The translations under genes were made by a program, and so were the position numbers. 8,627 bases of DNA from NCBI GenBank assembly GCA_964459065.1, contig CAYWMN010000162.1:1-8627 (forward strand). The letters are read 5' to 3'. The first letter of the stretch is position 1; every line of letters starts with the position of its first letter. Below are positions 6,106 through 8,627 of the stretch, one piece after another. Below the pieces are notes generated by a model, which searched no databases, was not told the DNA's origin, and worked only from the letters and a program-made list of their open reading frames with translations. The stretch is from JAMCXS01 sp964459065. Its GTDB lineage: Bacteria; Acidobacteriota; Terriglobia; UBA7540.

Positions 6106-6930
6106 TTGCCCTCGAAACCCATCATCACTATCACCACGGATTTCGGCGACCGCGACCACTTTGTGGGCGCGATGAAGGGCGTCATTCTGAACATCAACCC
6201 CGACGCCCTGATCGTGGACATCAACCATCAGGTGGAATCCTACGACATCTTCGACGGCGCTTTCACGCTGGGACAAAGCTATCACTATTTTCCGCCCGGC
6301 ACGATTCACCTGGTGGTGGTCGATCCGGGAGTCGGTTCCTCGCGGCGGGCCATTGTGGTCCGCGCCGGCAAACACCAGTTCGTGGCGCCCGATAACGGCG
6401 TGCTTTCGCTGGTCTACGAGCGGGAAGAAAACGCCGAGGTGCGCGACGTAACCGCCAGCCATTACTTCCTGGAGCCGGTCAGCAACACCTTCCATGGGCG
6501 CGATATCTTTGCTCCGGTGGCCGGCTGGCTGAGCCGCGGAGTTGAAAACGAGAAATTCGGCGAAGTCATCACAGATTACGCCAGGTTCGCGGCTCCGCGC
6601 GTGAAACGGGAAAACGGCAACCAGGTGAAGGGCGTGGCCATCAAGGTGGATAAATTCGGCAATCTCATCACCAACATCCGCCCGGAGGACGTCCCGCAGC
6701 TTTTTTTGGAGAACCCGCCGCGCTTCCGGATCATCGTCAGGGAGCACGAGGTGACGCAGGTTTATTCCTCCTTCGCCATGGGCCGGCCGTCGGAGCTTTT
6801 CGCCATCGCCGGCAGTTCCGGATTTATCGAGATCGGCATGAACCAGGGCGCCGCCGCCAAAGCCTTGAACGCCGGCCGCGGCGTGGAAGTCACGGTGGTG
6901 TGGGAAGGCGATGCGGCAGCGGCGGGTTAG
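6106..6930 (+). CDS. S-adenosylmethionine hydrolase (SAM hydroxide adenosyltransferase, DUF62)
   Basis: This family hydrolyses S-adenosyl-L-methionine to adenosine and L-methionine, and is related to fluorinase and chlorinase. The 274 residues are normal for it. The N-terminal TTDFGDRDHFVGAMKG (10-25) and DPGVGSSRR (73-81) are clear signatures, followed by QFVAPDNG, FHGRDIFAP (129-137) and DKFGNLITNI in the C-terminal barrel. The Asp-Arg-His set known for the hydrolases corresponds to D73, R80 and H130. Their presence, with no sign of a halide-pocket substitution I can identify, favours hydrolase over halogenase. Start TTG 6106 is chosen for its strong ribosome site, and because the next Met (M23) would remove the TTDFGD motif. 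A promoter candidate lies just upstream. The gene converges on the CorC/HlyC gene 13 bases away. It probably helps balance SAM and methionine; no pathway partner is adjacent. Confidence 0.92.
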   Translation: MPSKPIITITTDFGDRDHFVGAMKGVILNINPDALIVDINHQVESYDIFDGAFTLGQSYHYFPPGTIHLVVVDPGVGSSRRAIVVRAGKHQFVAPDNGVLSLVYEREENAEVRDVTASHYFLEPVSNTFHGRDIFAPVAGWLSRGVENEKFGEVITDYARFAAPRVKRENGNQVKGVAIKVDKFGNLITNIRPEDVPQLFLENPPRFRIIVREHEVTQVYSSFAMGRPSELFAIAGSSGFIEIGMNQGAAAKALNAGRGVEVTVVWEGDAAAAG

Positions 6931-6938
6931 CCCGCCGC
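6919..6938. terminator. GC-only hairpin at the junction of two convergent genes
   Basis: GCGGCGGG, loop TTAG, CCCGCCGC: a perfect 8-bp stem whose loop contains the SAM hydrolase stop codon (TAG 6928-6930). The stem lies 6 bases from the end of the opposite gene. Being symmetrical it would form in both transcripts and could end or stabilise both. It has no T tract on either side, so classic intrinsic termination is uncertain. Confidence 0.5.
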
Positions 6939-6943
6939 GCGCG

Positions 6944-8320
6944 TCATCTGGAATCGCCTTTGGAGGGCGCGGAAGCCATCTTCAGGCGCAACCCCGACCC
7001 GGAAAGCTTCTCGATCTTAACCTTCGCAATCCGCAATCCATCCATTTTGATCACGGTATAAACCCGCCCCTCGTAGGTAAAATTCTCATTTCCTTTGGGA
7101 ATGGTGCCCAGGCGGTCCAGCACAAAACCGGCCAGCGTTTCGTAGCCTTCACCGCGCGGCACCACAATGCCGTAATCGTCGGCCAGCTCCCGCAGGCTGA
7201 GCGCGGCGTCCACCACCAGAACGTGTTCGCTGACCTGCTGGATGGCCGCTTCTTCCCGGTCGTACTCGTCCTGAATTTCACCCACAATCTGCTCCAGAAC
7301 ATCTTCAATGGTGACCAGTCCCACAAAGGTTCCGAACTCATCCACCACCAGAGCCAGTTGGGCGTGGCGGCGCCGTGTTTCATCGAGCAGCTTGATCAGC
7401 GGCATGGCTTCGGGAACAATCATCGGGACATGCAACAGCGAGCGCATGTCGAGCGGCTGGGTGAGCGGGATGTTGTGCTGCAGGCGGTCCATGGCGACGG
7501 CCAGAAGGTCTCGGGCGTAAAGGATGCCGATGATGTGGTCGGGCGATTCTTCGTAAACCGGAACGCGCGAATGCTGGTCGGTCACAATCCGCTCCAGAAG
7601 GTAACCGAGATCGTTGCTGAGCGGCACGGAAACAATCTGCGGCCGGGGAACCATGATCTCCCGCACCAGGACGCGGTGAAGATCGAAAACGCTGTGGATC
7701 ATCTCTTCCTGCTCTTCAGCGAGCAGGCCCCGCTTGCGGACGGCCGCCACGATTAGTTCCACTTCCTCCAGGCTGTGGAGCTCCCGGTGGCCGGCCGAAG
7801 CCGTGACGCCGACCCCGCGGGCCACCCGCACGGCCAGCCAGTCCATGATCACAACCGGATAGTGGACGGCGCGCATATAAACGGTGAGAGGCCAGGAAAC
7901 GAGCAGGGAGACCTTCTCGGCGCGCTCGTAGCCGATGGTTTTGGGAGCCAGCTCGCCGAACACCATCAGCAGGCCCGTAATCAGCAGAAAGGCGATCAGG
8001 GTTGCCGTGCCGTGGGAAGCAAGACCGACCCAGTGCTGCATTCTATCTTCCAGCAGCACGCGAATATCGGCAGCCAGCATGGACTCTCCCAGCCAGCCCA
8101 GCACCAGGCTTGCGGCCGTAACGCCCAACTGCAGGCCCGAGAAAAGACGGCCGGGATAGGCCAGCTGCTTTTGCACCAGCGTGGCCCGGACGCTTCCCAA
8201 GCGCACCAGTTGCTGCAAGCGGCTGCGCCGGACGCTCAGCAGCGAAAATTCCGCCGCCACAAAAAAGGCGTTCACCACCACCAGTGCCAGGATCAGCACG
8301 CCTTGAAGGAATAGAGTCAT
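6944..8320 (-). CDS. CorC/HlyC (CNNM-type) membrane protein with DUF21, CBS pair and CorC domain
   Basis: An inner-membrane protein of the CNNM/CorC family, linked in several bacteria to Mg2+ (or Co2+) efflux; members are often annotated as hemolysins without evidence of toxicity. It has 458 residues from ATG 8318-8320. DUF21 (about 1-180) holds hydrophobic segments near 5-25, 60-80, 105-125 and 135-160 and the motif GELAPKTIG (122-130). A CBS pair follows (about 218-345), with REIMVPR (220-226), SRVPVYE (251-257) and LVVDEFG...LVTIEDVLEQIVGEIQDEYD (324-354). The C-terminal CorC/HlyC domain spans about 360-440. A start 57 bases upstream (8377) would add 19 residues with no family match in front of a typical MTLFL-hydrophobic start; AGGG lies about 9 bases before the chosen ATG. 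The gene converges with the SAM hydrolase and diverges from the PyrK-like gene. Confidence 0.92.
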   Translation of the reverse strand: MTLFLQGVLILALVVVNAFFVAAEFSLLSVRRSRLQQLVRLGSVRATLVQKQLAYPGRLFSGLQLGVTAASLVLGWLGESMLAADIRVLLEDRMQHWVGLASHGTATLIAFLLITGLLMVFGELAPKTIGYERAEKVSLLVSWPLTVYMRAVHYPVVIMDWLAVRVARGVGVTASAGHRELHSLEEVELIVAAVRKRGLLAEEQEEMIHSVFDLHRVLVREIMVPRPQIVSVPLSNDLGYLLERIVTDQHSRVPVYEESPDHIIGILYARDLLAVAMDRLQHNIPLTQPLDMRSLLHVPMIVPEAMPLIKLLDETRRRHAQLALVVDEFGTFVGLVTIEDVLEQIVGEIQDEYDREEAAIQQVSEHVLVVDAALSLRELADDYGIVVPRGEGYETLAGFVLDRLGTIPKGNENFTYEGRVYTVIKMDGLRIAKVKIEKLSGSGLRLKMASAPSKGDSR

Positions 8321-8323
8321 CTT

Positions 8324-8340
8324 AGGGAACCCTGATTGTA
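8324..8340 (-). promoter_or_regulatory. Candidate -10 and palindrome before the CorC/HlyC gene
   Basis: On the minus strand TACAAT (8340-8335) matches the -10 consensus at five of six bases, 14 bases before the ATG at 8320. The perfect 10-bp palindrome AGGGAACCCT (8324-8333) lies between them and also contributes the AGGG ribosome site. No clear -35 is visible (TTCAGG at 18 bases is weak). An operator covering the start of transcription is possible but unproven. Confidence 0.3.
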
Positions 8341-8430
8341 TTCTAGACCGAAAGCCCGCCTGAAGCGACCTGGGCACCGGCCCGCAGCCGCAAGGCTTCC
8401 ACCGCAGTGTATCGCAAGAAAGCTCGAACG

Positions 8431-8482
8431 AGGAGGGGATTGATAAAATCTGTTTTTCATTACCTTCAAGCCGCCGCTTGAC
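8431..8482 (+). other. Possible 13-codon leader ORF before the PyrK-like gene
   Basis: AGGAGG (8431-8436) is followed by TTG at 8440, a frame of 13 codons and TGA at 8479-8481. The AGGAGG-to-TTG gap is only 3 bases, shorter than usual. The final codons run into a 6-bp inverted repeat (GCCGCC 8470-8475 with GGCGGC 8488-8493). This layout recalls an attenuation leader, but the frame is short and could be chance. Confidence 0.15.
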
Positions 8483-8510
8483 GATGAGGCGGCGAACCCG
8501 GCCGAGGTTC

Positions 8511-8519
8511 TGCTAAAAT
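8511..8519 (+). promoter_or_regulatory. Candidate -10 element for a leaderless PyrK-like mRNA
   Basis: TGCTAAAAT contains the -10-like TAAAAT (8514-8519), 7 bases before ATG 8527, so the message would begin at or beside the start codon. It is nearly identical to the box before the formimidoyltransferase gene. No -35 is visible at the normal distance (TTGACG at 8478-8483 is 30 bases off). The short inverted repeat GAACC/GGTTC (8494-8510) lies just upstream. A second TAAAAT occurs at 8444-8449. Confidence 0.4.
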
Positions 8520-8526
8520 AGGTTGA

Positions 8527-8627
8527 ATGTACGATGATATCGCCGCCGTGGTTAAGAATGAGCCCCTCACGGGCGGCCACTTTCTTTTGCATCTTGATTG
8601 TCCGCGGCAAGCCCGGGCCGCGCGCCC
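8527..8627 (+). CDS. pyrK: PyrK-like electron-transfer subunit, N-terminal fragment (3' partial)
   Basis: Only 33 complete codons fit before the right edge, starting MYDDIAAVVKNEPLTGGHFL. The pattern of an I-x-x-V-x-x-N strand, L-x-x-G-x-x-x-L-x-L, then PRQARAARP, which in the family leads into PGQFV, matches the start of PyrK and related FAD/NAD-binding ferredoxin-reductase-like subunits. PyrK passes electrons from NADH to the dihydroorotate dehydrogenase PyrD in pyrimidine synthesis. The FAD, NAD and iron-sulfur motifs lie outside the window, so a sulfide dehydrogenase or hydrogenase-type subunit with the same N-terminal fold cannot be excluded. The gene is divergent from the CorC/HlyC gene, with 206 bases between the two starts. 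Confidence 0.55.
   Translation, partial: MYDDIAAVVKNEPLTGGHFLLHLDCPRQARAAR

Noticed and set aside
6911..7756. A 281-codon plus-strand frame, with another at 7775-8314, opposite the CorC/HlyC gene
   Set aside because: Antisense shadows rich in His and Gln; the minus strand encodes recognisable DUF21, CBS and CorC domains throughout.
8478..8519. TTGACG (8478) and TAAAAT (8514) as one standard promoter
   Set aside because: The spacing is 30 bases, far outside the 16-18 needed.
8317..8610. A 97-codon minus-strand frame across the divergent region
   Set aside because: No motif. It overlaps the PyrK-like start and the promoter region, and its composition looks non-coding.
1..8627. Mobile elements, CRISPR arrays, tRNA or rRNA genes
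   Set aside because: No transposase motifs, terminal inverted repeats, regularly spaced repeats, tRNA-like folds or rRNA signatures were seen on either strand.

Overview
This window is 8,627 bases of GC-rich bacterial DNA with one run of exactly 100 N (1693-1792). That run looks like a scaffold gap of unknown true length, so the piece probably comes from a draft or metagenome-derived genome. Gene content, high GC and leaderless-looking starts behind TGCTAAA(A/T)T boxes would suit an Acidobacteriota-like bacterium. This is an impression, not a proof; no rRNA or marker gene is present.

Layout, left to right. (1) 1-1647 (+): a urocanase-family protein whose frame is open through the left edge. 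It keeps the fold's framework motifs but has lost nearly all the NAD+-binding and catalytic signatures I can align. (2) 1693-1792: assembly gap. (3) 1842-2792 (+): glutamate formimidoyltransferase, a late histidine-degradation enzyme, followed by a strong hairpin terminator. (4) 2927-4348 and 4386-4802 (+): an NRAMP-family Mn2+/Fe2+ transporter and a universal stress protein, spaced like an operon. (5) 4918-6021 (+): an aldo/keto reductase with a full D-Y-K-H tetrad and an unusually long K-to-H segment. (6) 6106-6930 (+): a DUF62-type S-adenosylmethionine hydrolase with a TTG start, a clear ribosome site and its own promoter candidate. (7) 6944-8320 (-): a CorC/HlyC (CNNM-like) membrane protein, convergent with the SAM hydrolase across a GC-only hairpin. 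(8) 8527-8627 (+): the first 33 codons of a PyrK-like electron-transfer subunit, divergent from the CorC/HlyC gene.

Functionally, the left third concerns histidine catabolism (urocanate to formiminoglutamate to glutamate). The middle concerns metal uptake and stress, the right side SAM turnover, membrane ion handling and the edge of a redox or pyrimidine gene. I see no mobile element, CRISPR array, tRNA or rRNA. The most unusual item is the urocanase homologue that seems to have lost its active site. Smaller points are the two leaderless-looking starts, the repeat-containing AT-rich leader of the metal transporter, and the hairpin wrapped around the SAM hydrolase stop codon.
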